Shown: positions 34,201-45,557 of the stretch, in pieces
Position numbering within the stretch: position 1 is the first letter of the stretch
How the letters are laid out: every line of letters begins with the position of its first letter
NCBI GenBank assembly: GCA_036172665.1
Contig: CM069875.1
Location: forward strand, 19,251,806-19,315,805
DNA from: Prosopocoilus inquinatus
Taxonomy: Eukaryota; Arthropoda; Insecta; Coleoptera; Lucanidae
Length of the DNA stretch: 64,000 nt
Direction: 5' to 3'
The notes under the pieces: model-generated
Seen by the model: the letters and a program-made list of their open reading frames with translations, nothing else
Database searches by the model: none
What the model was told of the DNA's origin: nothing
Translations under genes and position numbers: made by a program

Positions 34201-36012
34201 ACTAAAGTAATTAACGAATTGACTTGTTATATGATTAATCAAAAAGTTTATCAAATAATTAATTAACTTTTATGCGATCCATCCATTTTGAAATGTAGCT
34301 CTAATTCTTGTGTATACAATTTTTACAATTAAAGTTTAATTTGAGTCTTTAGAAATTAAAAAAATACAAGAAAATGGAAATATGAATCGGTGAAAGAATA
34401 CAAATTTACAGGATGTAATATTTAGAGATTTAAATTATATATTTGAACTGATGAGAATTTGAGGATTTGAGTAAGAAGGAAGAAACATTTAAGTTTTTTT
34501 TTTTTTTCAAAGATTCATTTTTATAATGCAACAATGAAGTTATTAATTCTTTATTGAAATAATCTATTTATTTGTAGTTTGTTACTTTAAAAGTGCATCC
34601 CGAATCTGCACTAGATATTTTTGGAAGTTTAGCTGTAAAAATCTACAATACTTTTAACTTTATATCCAAACATAAATTAACTTTAAGTTTGTGATATGTT
34701 TGTTTTTATTATTATTTCCCTTTTATTCTAATATGAATTTTATTCCAAATATGTCAATTTATGATTTTTTTGAAGTTCAGATAAATATAAATTCTGTTGA
34801 CTTACTTTTAAAATTGTCAGCTAATATGCTTGAATCGACTTGAGTAGAACATATATAATCGGCAACCTTCTGACACATCTGTTCATCGACATAATTTGCT
34901 TCTTTCAAAATCGTCAACATTTGTGTTAAAGTTAGAATTGCGTGCACGGTAATTCCATTTTCATTTAAAATGGTCCCTCCACCTTGCTCACGATTCAGCA
35001 AGACAATTGCATTTGTAACTTTAATTCCTGCATTCGATAAATCTTTCACCGTCTCTAAGATGCTGCTCCCCGAAGTGACAACGTCCTCAATAATAATACA
35101 CAAATCACCTTCCTTATATGTTCCCTCAATTAAATTTTTTGTTCCATAGTTCTTAGCCTCTTTACGTCGCATAACCATTGGTACTTTGGTCTTCAAGGAA
35201 ACAGCAGTGGCAATTGGCAAAGCTGTGTATGGCACACCGCAGATGATGTCATGAGGTACGTTTTGTGTATGTTCAGTAATCAATTCTGCTAAAAGTTGCT
35301 GAAATTTATGAGAATACATTTTAAGCCCTTGATAAAAATAATAAAAAAAAAGGTGTTTACTGCACAAATATGATATATTTTCATCATAATATAGAAACAA
35401 AACAGTAAAATCACTCAGTATCAGCACATCTGACGTAGTTGCTTTCTTTTGCTTAAAAGTTCAAATCGTGATTCGAATATTTTGAATCAGAATTTCATAG
35501 TTGTTACAATTGTTACAATTTGAATATGATTGAAAGAATTATTAAATGACAGGTTATTTCTAAACAGCTGTGATTCAATTCAAACGAGTCGTGAAAATAA
35601 AAAAATTCAGAGAGGAATGAAAAGAAAGCAGCTATTAAGGGGGCTGGGGAAATAAAAAAAGATCAGTTCAGTGCACTTAGCTGTGTGTACTTGAAATGCA
35701 TGGATCTCAGGATTAGTTTTAAGTGACTTGTGAAACTGGAAAGTGGCTTAAACATTTGATGGACAGTTTCAAACCAGTCGGGAACCAATATTGGCAAAAG
35801 TTTTATATATTTTTAAACGATTGTTAATGGATACTTTATGTTACTGTAAGTACCTTACTCACCATTAAATTAGGATAACTAACTAATAGCCTCAGATCGC
35901 AATACACAGGTGTCATTAACCCTACTTTCGTCTTGTATTCGCCGAATTTTACAGCATTGATTTTGAATAATTCCATGGTGAATTTTATGAGTTTTTCTTC
36001 GTACGAAGCCAT
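31218..36012 (-). CDS. UMPS: UMP synthase (OPRT plus OMP decarboxylase), 3 exons, about 486 aa
   Basis: It performs the last two steps of pyrimidine synthesis, orotate to OMP to UMP, in the cytosol. On the minus strand, exon 1 is 36012-35859, exon 2 35327-34806 and exon 3 32002-31218. Lengths of 154, 522 and 785 sum to 487 codons including the stop. Exon 1 starts [11 protein letters not shown] and holds the FGEYKTK...DLR substrate region. Exon 2 has the PRPP loop [11 protein letters not shown]. Exon 3 is the decarboxylase, with the catalytic [10 protein letters not shown] motif and the phosphate-binding [10 protein letters not shown] and VGRGI motifs. A nearer GT at 35862 is the stronger-looking donor but would break the frame, so I chose GTAAGG at 35858. 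Length matches animal UMP synthases of about 480 residues. Drosophila calls this gene rudimentary-like. Intron 2 is full of transposon remnants. Confidence 0.93.
32093..34113. mobile_element. Nested terminal-repeat elements in UMPS intron 2
   Basis: Outer ends CAGGGTTCCCACTT (32093) and the inverted CAGGGTTCCCCTCT (ending 34113) look hAT-like, but the flanking octamers do not match, so the outer boundary is uncertain. Inside, a roughly 180-bp repeat occurs twice in opposite orientation (about 32400-32576 and 33618-33818), starting TACAGGTTTTTTTTAATTAT or similar. Between them is a further pair of ends around GGCGGCCTGGAA/GACGGCCTGGAAA (about 32702 and 33492). No protein-coding gene is supported; the 33169-33456 frame is spurious. 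Confidence 0.5.
34114..34805. other. UMPS intron 2, remainder
   Basis: AT-rich intronic sequence. Nothing recognised. Confidence 0.5.
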
Positions 36013-36181
36013 TTTGGCGATATATAAAAATGTTGGAAGCTAAAAATAACGAAATAGACACCTGTTAATTAACCACGTGTTGAAAATTCAATGACAGCAA
36101 TTACAGAGAGTGTTGCCAACTTACGATAACCAGGATTGCCACTTTAATTTTCAAAAAGTGTACTAATACCCGGTAATACAA

Positions 36182-36551
36182 TAGTTGTCTTTTATTTGCA
36201 CGTCAGATCAGTTCACTTTTACCCTGGATCACTTTTTCAAAAATTTGTCTGTTTTATTTGGCTACATGATCTAACTCAAAGTGATCCAAAAGTTTGGATC
36301 AGTTGGTTCACTTGTAGAGGGGATGTTATTTCAACTGTTTGTCAAATTACATTACTCGTCCAAATAACCTTTTGTTTTTGCTTAACTCGCTGTAAAGTGA
36401 TGCAAAAGTAATATCTTCATCTTAAGATTAAATTGCACCAATCGCATCTCGCATGTTTTATTTACTATTAAATCGGTCACTTAAGATGAGTTCACTTCGG
36501 GTTAAACTGAACTGACCTGGAACTAATCTGCGTTGCAAATAAAAGACAACT
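36182..36551. mobile_element. 366-bp TA-flanked miniature element
   Basis: TA at 36182-36183 and 36550-36551 surround inverted ends GTTGTCTTTTATTTGCA. The subterminal parts (CAGATCAGTTCACTT and its inverted relative) are also mirrored. It lies just upstream of the UMPS start and is noncoding. Confidence 0.75.
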
Positions 36552-36554
36552 ATT

Positions 36555-37943
36555 GGGGTCTATTCTGTAACATTAGGTATATTCGTTTTAGAAATGTTGG
36601 GTTTGCCACAATAGGTATATTCGTTTTAGAAATGCTGGGTTTGCCACAATTGCGTCATCGTCAAGTAGTTGATGCCCAACTAGGTCAAGTTACGGTTGCA
36701 TCAGAAATTGCTCTAAAACGAATAGTTTGTGATGGGCAAGTTGGTACATAGAGAAAAGAAAAATGTATGTTCAATGTATTCATTTATTAAAAAAAAACTA
36801 TGTATTCTATTCAAGTAAAAAAATGTTTGAATCAACAAGAAATTGCTTAAATGAAAGTAAAGTGTGCATCTTTCAAACAAATAAATGCATCGACTGTATT
36901 TAAACAAAGAGTTTTCTGTGTAATGAACACCGACCTTTCAGAAAAATAACTAAATTAAGGTTAAGTAAATAATATTTTGGTGGTGACGCAACTAAACCCT
37001 ACTCTGGAGTAGGTGCATATTGCGTCAACACCAGCGTTGCCGCAGGGGCAATGAAAACGAATATGCCGATGTCAAATACAGCATGCCGGAAATCTAAAAC
37101 GAATACACATTTCGTTGACGCAGGTAACTTGCGGCAACCCAAGTCATCTAAAACGAATATACCTAAAGGCGTCATCCTCAAGTAGCTGATGCCCATTTAG
37201 GTCAAGTTATGGTTGCATCAGAAATTGTTCTAAAACGAATAGTTTGTGACAGGCAAGTTGGTACACAGAGAAAAGAAAAATGATAAATCAACATAATTTT
37301 CGTTTGGATACGTTCAATGCATTCATTTATTTAAAAGAAAAACCATTATGTATTCTATTCAAGTAAAAAATGTTTGAATCAACAAGAAATTGCTTGATTT
37401 AATGTAAAGTGTGCATCATTCAAATAAATAAATACATCGACTGCATTCAAACAAAGAGTTTTTCTATGTGATGAACACCGACCTTTGAGAAAAATGAGTA
37501 AGTTAAGGTTAAGTAAACAACACTTTGGTGTTGACGCAACTAAACCCTACTCTGGAGTTAGGTGCACATTGCTTCAACACCAACGTTGCCGCAGGGGCAA
37601 TTAAAACGAATATGCCAATGTCAAATACAGCATGCCGAAAATCTAAAACGAATACACATTTCGTTGACGCAGGTGACTTGCGGCAACCCAAGTCATCTAA
37701 AACGAATATACCTATTGATATGGACTTGATATTGGTACCTTTCAAGTGACCTTGCAAAATTGGTATTCTGTAAATAGTTTCGTAACAACTTGCAATCCGT
37801 TTCAAGTGTAATCTCGAGTTATTGTGCATCTCTCTTCAATTTGCGATCGACAATCGACGTAAATTTATGAAATCGTAACAAATTCTCTTCAATTATTGAA
37901 AAACATATCAACTGATGTGCATATCAATGTTACAGAATAGCCC
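36555..37943. mobile_element. Terminal-repeat element with internal tandem duplication
   Basis: Left end GGGTCTATTCTGTAACATT and right end, inverted, AGGGCTATTCTGTAACATT. Inside are two tandem copies of a unit of about 520-540 bp (about 36650-37170 and 37171-37715). Each contains GGTCAAGTTAYGGTTGCATC, a CGAATACACATTTCGTTGAC block and several copies of CTAAAACGAATA. A short repeat carrying GGTATATTCGTTTTAGAAATG occurs twice at the left end. Frames over it are not genes. The superfamily is unknown. Confidence 0.6.
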
Positions 37944-37984
37944 TGAATGTCTGTTAATGATTGTACGCCACTTATGTTGATAAC

Positions 37985-38106
37985 ATTGGGCGCGTTCAGC
38001 GGCTGAGTTGCTTACTCAGCAATCGATTGTGATTGGCTCACATGAAGGTGATAGCCAATCACAAACGACTGCTAAGTAAGCAACGCGTCCGCTGAACGCG
38101 CCCATT
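37985..38106. mobile_element. 116-bp palindromic element, ATT duplication
   Basis: ATT lies at 37985-37987 and 38104-38106 around a near-complete palindrome starting GGGCGCGTTCAGCGG. A 3-bp duplication and GGGCG ends resemble PIF/Harbinger-derived miniature elements. It contains two GATTGGCT/AGCCAATC CCAAT-like boxes. Confidence 0.75.
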
Positions 38107-38299
38107 GATTCTAATTATTTTACAGTTGGTGAAGTACAGAGTAGACAGACGCGGTTTCATAATGTAATGGAAACTAGGGTTATGTTTATGTAGGCTTGCT
38201 AATATGGAATTATAATAAACGCTTTATTAATTGAAAACAACACTGATAAGCAGGAAATAATTTTATTTTTATATGTCGGAGGTGTCGATTATTTTGTAA

Positions 38300-38505
38300 A
38301 CACAAGTTCACTCATTGCCTCATGTTTTCAAATACACAGCAAAGTTCTTCCTGCATCGTTTTCAATTTCATGTTTTCATTAATTATTTTTTACATGCCCG
38401 AAAAGTAAATAGTCTGGAGGTGTCAAATTTGGGCTTCTTGGTGGCCATGGTCACAAATCTGCGCATGTGATGCGGTTCCCATGAAACTCTTGTAAATAAT
38501 TTATG
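38300..38505 (-). pseudogene. Relic of a mariner-like transposase C-terminus
   Basis: Minus-strand translation shows PWPPRSPNLTPPDYLLFG at about 38398-38451, preceded by an in-frame stop and an LQEFHGNRI-like stretch. This corresponds to the third catalytic region of DUF4817-type mariner transposases, including the one at 1319-2404. The usual catalytic Asp of the SPDLTP motif is Asn here. Stops interrupt it on both sides. An old, separate element. Confidence 0.6.
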
Positions 38506-38509
38506 CTGG

Positions 38510-39198
38510 TACACTTGCTTGCAATAAAACCGCGTGCACCTTCAAAATCAAGTAGCCGAGATTTTACCTATTTTTTACTTGGTAAATGGGTATTTTGAGA
38601 ATTTTGTCATGTTTCGAAACATACAGGTTATGAACGGCCATTGAAACTATTATTATTATACCTGATATGAGTCAGACAATAGCTATTCAATAAATATCAC
38701 GACATTCCAAATATTTAACGGCCCGTAAATGTAATGTAATTTAATAGAAATACAATTTTCGATTGCTCTCCTATTCATATAATTTTTTTAACACTTGTCA
38801 AGACGTTTGAAAGCTCAATTTGTAATTTTCATCGTGTTGGTGATAAGAGTATAGCAAAATTTATTAAAACATGGAATCCCTTGCTGTTCATAATGGATTT
38901 TTTCTTAATTCAGAAGGGCATTATCCGAATCGTAAATCGACATTTTTTGGACTTCTATCTTCAACCATCTTTTCCACTTGCAAATTTTTACTCTTCCCAC
39001 ATATTATTTGTGCATCATAGTTTTTATTTTATTTAAGCTATAATCATTCGCTATTGCTGTGAATCACTATTTGTTTTCTCAGTTATTTGTTTTCTGACAG
39101 TCTGAATTTTAATTGTTTGACACTGACAAATAAAATCTCAAGACCAACTTAATACAACGAAAAACAGGTGTACGCGTTTTTTTTTGCAAGCCACAGTA
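38510..39198. mobile_element. Tc1-like nonautonomous element, copy 2
   Basis: TA at 38510-38511 and 39197-39198. The ends CACTTGCTTGCAATAAAACC and, inverted, CTGTGGCTTGCAAAAAAAAA match copy 1, but the element is inserted in the opposite orientation. 685 bp, noncoding. Confidence 0.8.
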
Positions 39199-39769
39199 CA
39201 TGCAGAGAACAAGATTATCAGGTATAAATCGGTTTGAACAAAAGAATGAGGATTCTCCGTGGCACACGTTCGGTAATTCTGGCCTGGCTACGTAACTAAC
39301 GCCTACAAAAACCGCATAATTCAGGATTTGCATTATTTTCAATGGTGTGGCGCACGTATCTGATTGTGTGATCGTGCTAACTTTCGCAATGATTCTTTGG
39401 TCCATTTGTGCTTGAAGAATGTTGAGAACAAGTTTAGTTAAGTCACCCAGCTGATTTACATCGAGGTTTCGAGTTGTACTCCGAAAGAACATACTTATGC
39501 ATCTTGTTCAGCCGTGAATATTTTCAATAAAAATGGAGAAATTTGTCTAAAACTAAAGTAATAAATTATCTATTTAAACGTAATTTGAAATTTATATGAA
39601 ATTATTACTTACATCTGATCCAAAAATGTTAATTGAGGAGTCTTGAAAAGAACTTCGAAATTAAAGAAATAAACATATCAAGCATCTTCTGTAAGACCAG
39701 TGAGAAAATTATTAACGAACCGCCAATGTACTCTGCCAAAATTGACACCACAGTGCCAAAATTCCAAAA
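39199..39769. other. Unclassified spacer
   Basis: Between two related miniature elements. The minus frame 39109-39492 has no recognised domain and overlaps the end of the preceding repeat. Confidence 0.4.
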
Positions 39770-40109
39770 CTCTTGGCACCAACACGTCGAAAATTACAAA
39801 TTTAACTTTTAAGAGTCTTGTCAAGTGTTAAGAAATTATAATAATAGCAGAACATAAGCAATCGACAATTCTATTTCCATTAAATTATATTTATGGGCCA
39901 TATTTATGGAATGGCGTAATATTTATTGAACAAACCATACTGTCTGACTCATACCTGGTCGAATAGTATTCGTTTCAATCTCAGTTCCTAACCTGTACGT
40001 TTGGAAACATGACAAAATTCTCAAAATACCCATTTATAAATCAAAAAATAGGTAAAAACTCGGGTACTTGATTTTGAAGGTGTACGCGATTTTATTGCAA
40101 GAAAGTGTA
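39770..40109. mobile_element. Tc1-like nonautonomous element, copy 3 (truncated)
   Basis: About 340 bp matching the right half of copy 1, from TTGG(C/T)ACCAACACGTCG to the terminal GTGTACGCGATTTTATTGCA and TA at 40108-40109. The left end is missing. Confidence 0.75.
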
Positions 40110-40649
40110 CACACTAGACGATACTAGACAGAACGAAATAGTACTACAAGATTTATTTAAGGTGGAAATATGAAAGAAACGGAACTTATTTCTATTATGA
40201 TATCCGGTAATTTACTTTACTGAGTTATCAATTACACTTTTAACTATAAATGTGGTATTTATTCTATTTTCGGATTAGTTTGGTGTCGAATATGCATTAA
40301 ATTTTGACTTTTGCTAGAAAATAATGTTTCCAGTATTTATTATTTATTTATTTATTACGCATTTCCACTAAATAATTTCATGTCTAAACGAAAATCATTT
40401 TAAGTTAGGAAGTATTTTAAGTCTTTTTTGAATATTTACGTTTTTCCTAAATAATAAAAATATATTCCTTAACCATTTGTTTCATTGTTTTGCTTGCATT
40501 CTGTAAGTGCGCAACTACAAATTACATTATGTTGACAACAGAGGTAACAAACGGTAACAAATGAATATTACCTTACCGGTAACATTTGAAATTTACCGGA
40601 AGGTAATGTGGTAATATTACCAACTCACCACACTAAACGATACTAAAAC

Positions 40650-40851
40650 TTTTGCTGGGTAGCTGTAATTATGAATCATTTACGAATGACAAACAAATTA
40701 GTTTTGCGAAGGTAAGTTCGTTTTCCATTTTTGCCTTATCTATTTGGCTAATACGAGCCGATATTTTTCAAAATAAAATAATGACTGAACATTATTAATT
40801 ATTGTTTATCATCCGTAAGTGTCAGTTCATAATTACAGCCACCCAGCAAAA
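40650..40851. mobile_element. 202-bp miniature inverted-repeat element
   Basis: TTTTGCTGGGTAGCTGTAAT at the left is mirrored at 40825-40851 with one change, followed by shared ATGAA. Noncoding. Target duplication not resolved. Confidence 0.6.
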
Positions 40852-41712
40852 TTCTTAGCATTACTAAATTTACATCACAAAAAGTGTCCAATTTCTTTTG
40901 GCGGCGACAGTAAATTCCGTTGGCAACAAAAGTAAGGTTCCAAATCAACCGTGGAGGGAATATTAATACTCCATCCACGAAATCGACACACTTCGTGTTC
41001 AGGTAGCGACATTAGTGATTTTTTCTATCTATCCTTGTCGCACCATAATCTCGTCTAGGGAAAAAAAATAGTCGATAGTTTGTTTAATCAAAGTGACGTT
41101 TTACAAATGGCATTTTACTATGGCTGCGGAGAACAACATAGGCTAATACATTTTTGACCAGACAGTCGGCCATAAACTACTACCATCGTAGTAAACAGAA
41201 TCCCCTAAAAATATTGATTTCCTTGTTGCTCTTGCGATATTTGCATTTGTTATTTCTGTTACACAGTAATCTCGGAATGGGAATGTGATGGCCTTACCTG
41301 AACACTTAAGTGTGTTGATTTATGTTGCGGTAAGTTAACGGTCGAAATGGTCAAACCAAACCACGTGATCACCTATCTCAATTCGTGATTGGTCAGAGGG
41401 TTTAGTCTGACCGTTGACTTGACGATTTGTTGCAATTTGAGTGTTCACTTAACTCGGCCTTTGTGACCTTAAACAAAAGTGACAATTAGAGCCTCTGGTT
41501 TTCGTCAGGTTAACTTCAGGTATTAGCAGGCTTTTTAAATTATATGTTTTTTACAGAAAATTAATTTTTAGCAATAACTAAAACTAGTTTATTGAATAAA
41601 ATAAATAGCGTTGGGTTTAAATGACCTTATTGCTACCTAAATTTACGCTTACTTTACTTGTAAATGTCAATGCAAACGTGTTTAAAGAAAAACAAAATAA
41701 GATTGTTAAAGG

Positions 41713-42087
41713 TACTATTGCGGCCTTAAAATTTCCCACGATTTTTTATCAAATAATCTGATTTTGTCGAAATTTTAGTTTTCTTTCAAATTTGACACTA
41801 ATGACATAACATTGAAAAGTCATTTGGTTTTCAGACTGTTTGGTTATATTTGAATTACAGCAAAAAAGTTAGGTATTAGAATGGAAGTAATAGAATTTAA
41901 TAGGATAATAAAAGAAACGTAAGCAAAACTACTTCAGAAAGTATAAGATTTGGCATTTTAAAAATTTTCATCTTAAAATTTCAATTCAATTACCATTCAA
42001 AATGATTAAATAATTTCAACAACTTAATTAAAAATCTTATTTACGATGAAAAACTGAATCGTGCGAAATTTTAAGGTCACAATAGTA
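41713..42087. mobile_element. 371-bp TA-flanked miniature element
   Basis: TA at 41713-41714 and 42086-42087. The ends CTATTGCGGCCTTAAAATTT and CTATTGTGACCTTAAAATTT are inverted partners, followed by matching CCACGATT/GCACGATT. Noncoding. Confidence 0.75.
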
Positions 42088-42661
42088 GGTGCTTTCTTTT
42101 GCTTAAAAGTTGTTGCAATAAAACACCTGTCTTGAATGTTTGATTGGCAGTTCATTTGTAAATGACCATAATTCAATCCAAACAAGTTTTAAAAATAGAG
42201 AGATTCAAAGAAAAGAAAGTCTGTCTGTTTGTGTCAAAAGACGTTTGTATCACGATTTTGTGAGCCAGAGAAAACCCCTAGGATGTACTATGCCCACCAA
42301 ATAAATCTGGGACATGTAATGTGTCCTATTGTAAATATGTTAATTATTGTTGCTATAATGTATTCGTCCGCTTATTTATTTAAGCGCTTTTTCGTTACTG
42401 TAGAAACAAGTTGCATTCAAACTAATAAAATAACTCCAAAATTATATTATGTATGTAAAACATAATAAAATAACAAAATGGAATGAGTGCAAAACTTAAA
42501 CTATCAGATTCAGAATAAATGCTATTAAAAACTGGGGAAAATTAATGTTTCTTGATTTACTCACAGGTCGAAGGAACTTTCACTATAAAAATGATAATAC
42601 ACTATTAAATATTTCTTGTTAATAAATAAAATGTAAGCACCATAACTGAAAATTAACAAAG

Positions 42662-42746
42662 AAATTTCTAAGTAAAATCTTTTTAAATCTAAAACCAGAC
42701 AGAATTATAAATGGAAAACCACTCAACGTTTCACTATTATTGCAGA
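42662..42746 (-). repeat. Penelope 3'-end fragment
   Basis: The reverse complement reads GTGAAACGTTGAGTGGTTTT and then a CTGTCTGGTTTTAGATTTAA block, like the tail at 25400-25460. The ribozyme core is missing. It lies about 200 bp left of the giant palindrome. Confidence 0.6.
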
Positions 42747-44159
42747 CTCTGTACGGACACATATAACTCGGCATAGTACTTCGTTGAGTCGGCTGGCCGA
42801 CTACGCGTGTCTTCGTCATCCCATAAGAATCCCGCTGTCTGGTTATAAAAGGCGTGTGAAAAATATTATTTTTTGGCAATGTATTCTGAATACTTTAACT
42901 ACTGGAGCCATTCCGAAAGTAAATTTTAGTAACTTTTACTCTTTAAGGCTGTTTGCTCGGCCCCAAAATCGTTTTTCCCATTTCCTGGGCTTATTTTTCA
43001 TTAAAATCGTACCAATTTTTCGCGAAAAATTTTTAAATAGATTCTGTTAGGCGGCTAAAGGCTCGTTTTTCGAGAATTGCCAAAAAGGCCTTAAAAAAAA
43101 ATTAAAATTAAAAAAATTCGAAAATGTAAGCCTTTAGCCGAAATTTCGCAGTATTCAATAATAATAAACCGTTTAGTTTTATTTTCTATTTTTAAAAATA
43201 AGGTCAGGAAATGGGAAACAAATTTGAAATTTTCGGAATGAAATCGCTGAAATCAAATGTGGTATGTGATACACGCTAGCTCCGCCTTCGGGCCTAGTGC
43301 AAGAGGGGCGAATTCGCACATTCATTCTCCCGATTTAGTGACAGATGAAGAGTATGAGTGAGAGCGAATGCGTTTCAGTGCGTGTATGAGTGAAACACAG
43401 AATACACGCACCGTAAACACACGAACGCTACCGAGCGCTGCCAGAAAATAATTCTACAAAGATTTCTCTTTTCAGAGTCGTGCTTTTTGGTAAATTTTTT
43501 TACGGTACATTGAAAGAAACATTTTTGTCATAATAAACTTCTGCAAATCTGGTAGTCATGCACTTAATTAGTTTTAAAAAGGGGATGTTCAATATTTTGC
43601 TCAATATTTTGTTATTTATTTGTGTACACATTTACCTTGACATCATTAAAAATGCCTGTTAATGCATGTAATTAATATTATGTGATAACACAGGAATAAA
43701 CAATAAGTAAAATGGGTCGGTGATGTAACATTTTGAATATCAAGTTCACCCAAATAGTGAAACGGAACTGCGTCAAATAATTTTTGTTTCTACACAACTA
43801 ATTGAATAAAATATAAATACTTGATGAATACGAGGATTCAGATCTCATCAACTGTAACCTAATCTACAACCACGGTTTCAAATTTGTAAGTGCATCTGCA
43901 TTATACGATATTTTTAAACATTCGTCAAGCATCTCAAAAAAAAAAATTAAAAGCTTGTTTTTGATCCTGTTAATATTAACATTCTGGTGATAATAGTGCG
44001 GCCATTTTGAATCATATTGTACTACACACCAAAAGAATCTGGAACACGTAATACGTTCTGTTAGGAGTTAATTATTGTTGCTATCATGTATTCGTCCGTT
44101 TGTTTATTTCCGTGTTTTTTAAGTTTCTGTAGAAACAAGTTTAAAATTGCATTCAAATT

Positions 44160-44288
44160 AATAGCGTTTTCCACTGGCTGCACTAGTGCGCACTGAGTGT
44201 ATTTCCAACTCGTTTCAGCTTTATGTAATAAAACGAGATGGAGATACACTCAGTGCATACCGGTGCAGCCAGCAGAAAACGCTATAAT
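44160..44288. mobile_element. Miniature element inside left palindrome arm
   Basis: Inverted ends built on ATAGCGTTTTCYRCTGGCTG enclose about 125 bp; the whole unit is mostly a palindrome. The mirror copy is at about 51200-51328. It was therefore present before the arms were duplicated. Confidence 0.65.
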
Positions 44289-44838
44289 AAAATAACTCAA
44301 ATATGTATGCACAACAATTGTCTCAATTTTTTTTTAGTGGACATAGTACAGTTAGATATTATATGGCATTATATAATATAGAATCTTGCAGAGCAGATTT
44401 CAAATACAGATCTATTTCAGAATTGTCACCAAATTATCAGAAAGAGGTTTCAACTGTCCAGATCGATCAGGATCGTTATTTTAATTTTCTTTTAAAGCCA
44501 GTATAGGCAGCATATGTTCTAAATGAAAATATTTTAACTTCGGCTTAATTTTATGCCAAAAATTGTCATCTTTTTTAATCTGAAAAAGAAAACGTATTAC
44601 AGGTGTGTTGTAAATGTAAATTGCTTGTTATTTTTTCTAAAATCGTCTATAATTTCTATTTTATACACTAGTCTTCAAAACCAAATCGGTTTTACTTATT
44701 TTATTGTCAAAATTATAGCTTTCGTGTGCTTAAAAGTTGAAACTATTACAAAAATAATCTTATAAGATTTCAGAAAAAAATAATGTATTATGATGAATTC
44801 AGAACTTTCTTGACGTTTATGTAAATAACATTACTTGT

Positions 44839-45435
44839 TCACATATCATTCCCAAAGGTGTCCATACAACGAATACAACTATTCGTTAAAGCCAACTGCC
44901 CTTGAATCCGATAATAGTAGATATGTGTTTTCTTCAGTTTCACAGTATTGCCATCCAAAAAGAAATAGGGCATAACTTTCATCTTTGCTGCTTCCTGAGG
45001 AGTTATTTTGAACTTCGCTAACTTATAGGGACACTTGATCTCAATTATAGCATCCTCACCAACTAGTCCATCAGGACTAGCTCCAAGATACGGCATTTCT
45101 TTAGATATAAATAATCCGCCGTTCAACTTTATGTCCAAATTCCTGTGAAAATTGTTTTCTCGCAATTTCTTCATGGTTACGGCACCAATTTGTAACTATA
45201 CTTTCGAAAAATTAGAGGAAATTAATTTTTACGCCAATTTTTTGGTATCAGTTGTTTGACGTCTTTTACAGACAATACCAAATTTCGTTGCTGTTAGTCT
45301 TCGCTCTTTATGCCATTTCACTTTGGTGTTTTGGCCAACAGTGTTTCCCTCTAACGATTCTAACTCTACCTGGGTCCTGCTCAAGTAGTTCATTAAAGAT
45401 GATTTATTTTCTTCTAAATTTTTAAGAGGGATCAC
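44839..45435 (-). pseudogene. YqaJ-type nuclease relic, left arm
   Basis: Mirror image of 50053-50649. Two frames cover it: 45435-45229 (RRLTATKFGIVCKRR) and 45174-44839 (GASPDGLV...IIEIKCPYK...YYYRIQGQL). They are separated by a stop and frameshifts. See the right-arm entry for interpretation. Confidence 0.85.
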
Positions 45436-45557
45436 CTCTTCTATTAGTCCGTAGTCACCCTCAGCTTCGGCTGCCTGTTTTCTTTTCTACCTTGCCCAAG
45501 AAATAGTCGTGCTCTGCATTTTCGGTAAAAACGTCTCCTACGCAACTTTGACGTATA

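Larger units (their letters stand above)
40110..42661. other. Intergenic repeats, no gene
   Basis: Holds the two miniature elements listed below and a weak inverted structure at about 41305-41460 around GTTAACGGTC and GACCGTTGAC. No coding frame is supported. Confidence 0.5.

Noticed and set aside
36533..37829. Repeated frames with IGIFVLDDLG-like text
   Set aside because: The similarity between them comes from the tandem duplication of a noncoding element; no start context and no conserved domain.
39109..39492. 127-codon minus frame
   Set aside because: No recognisable domain; overlaps the end of a Tc1-like miniature element.
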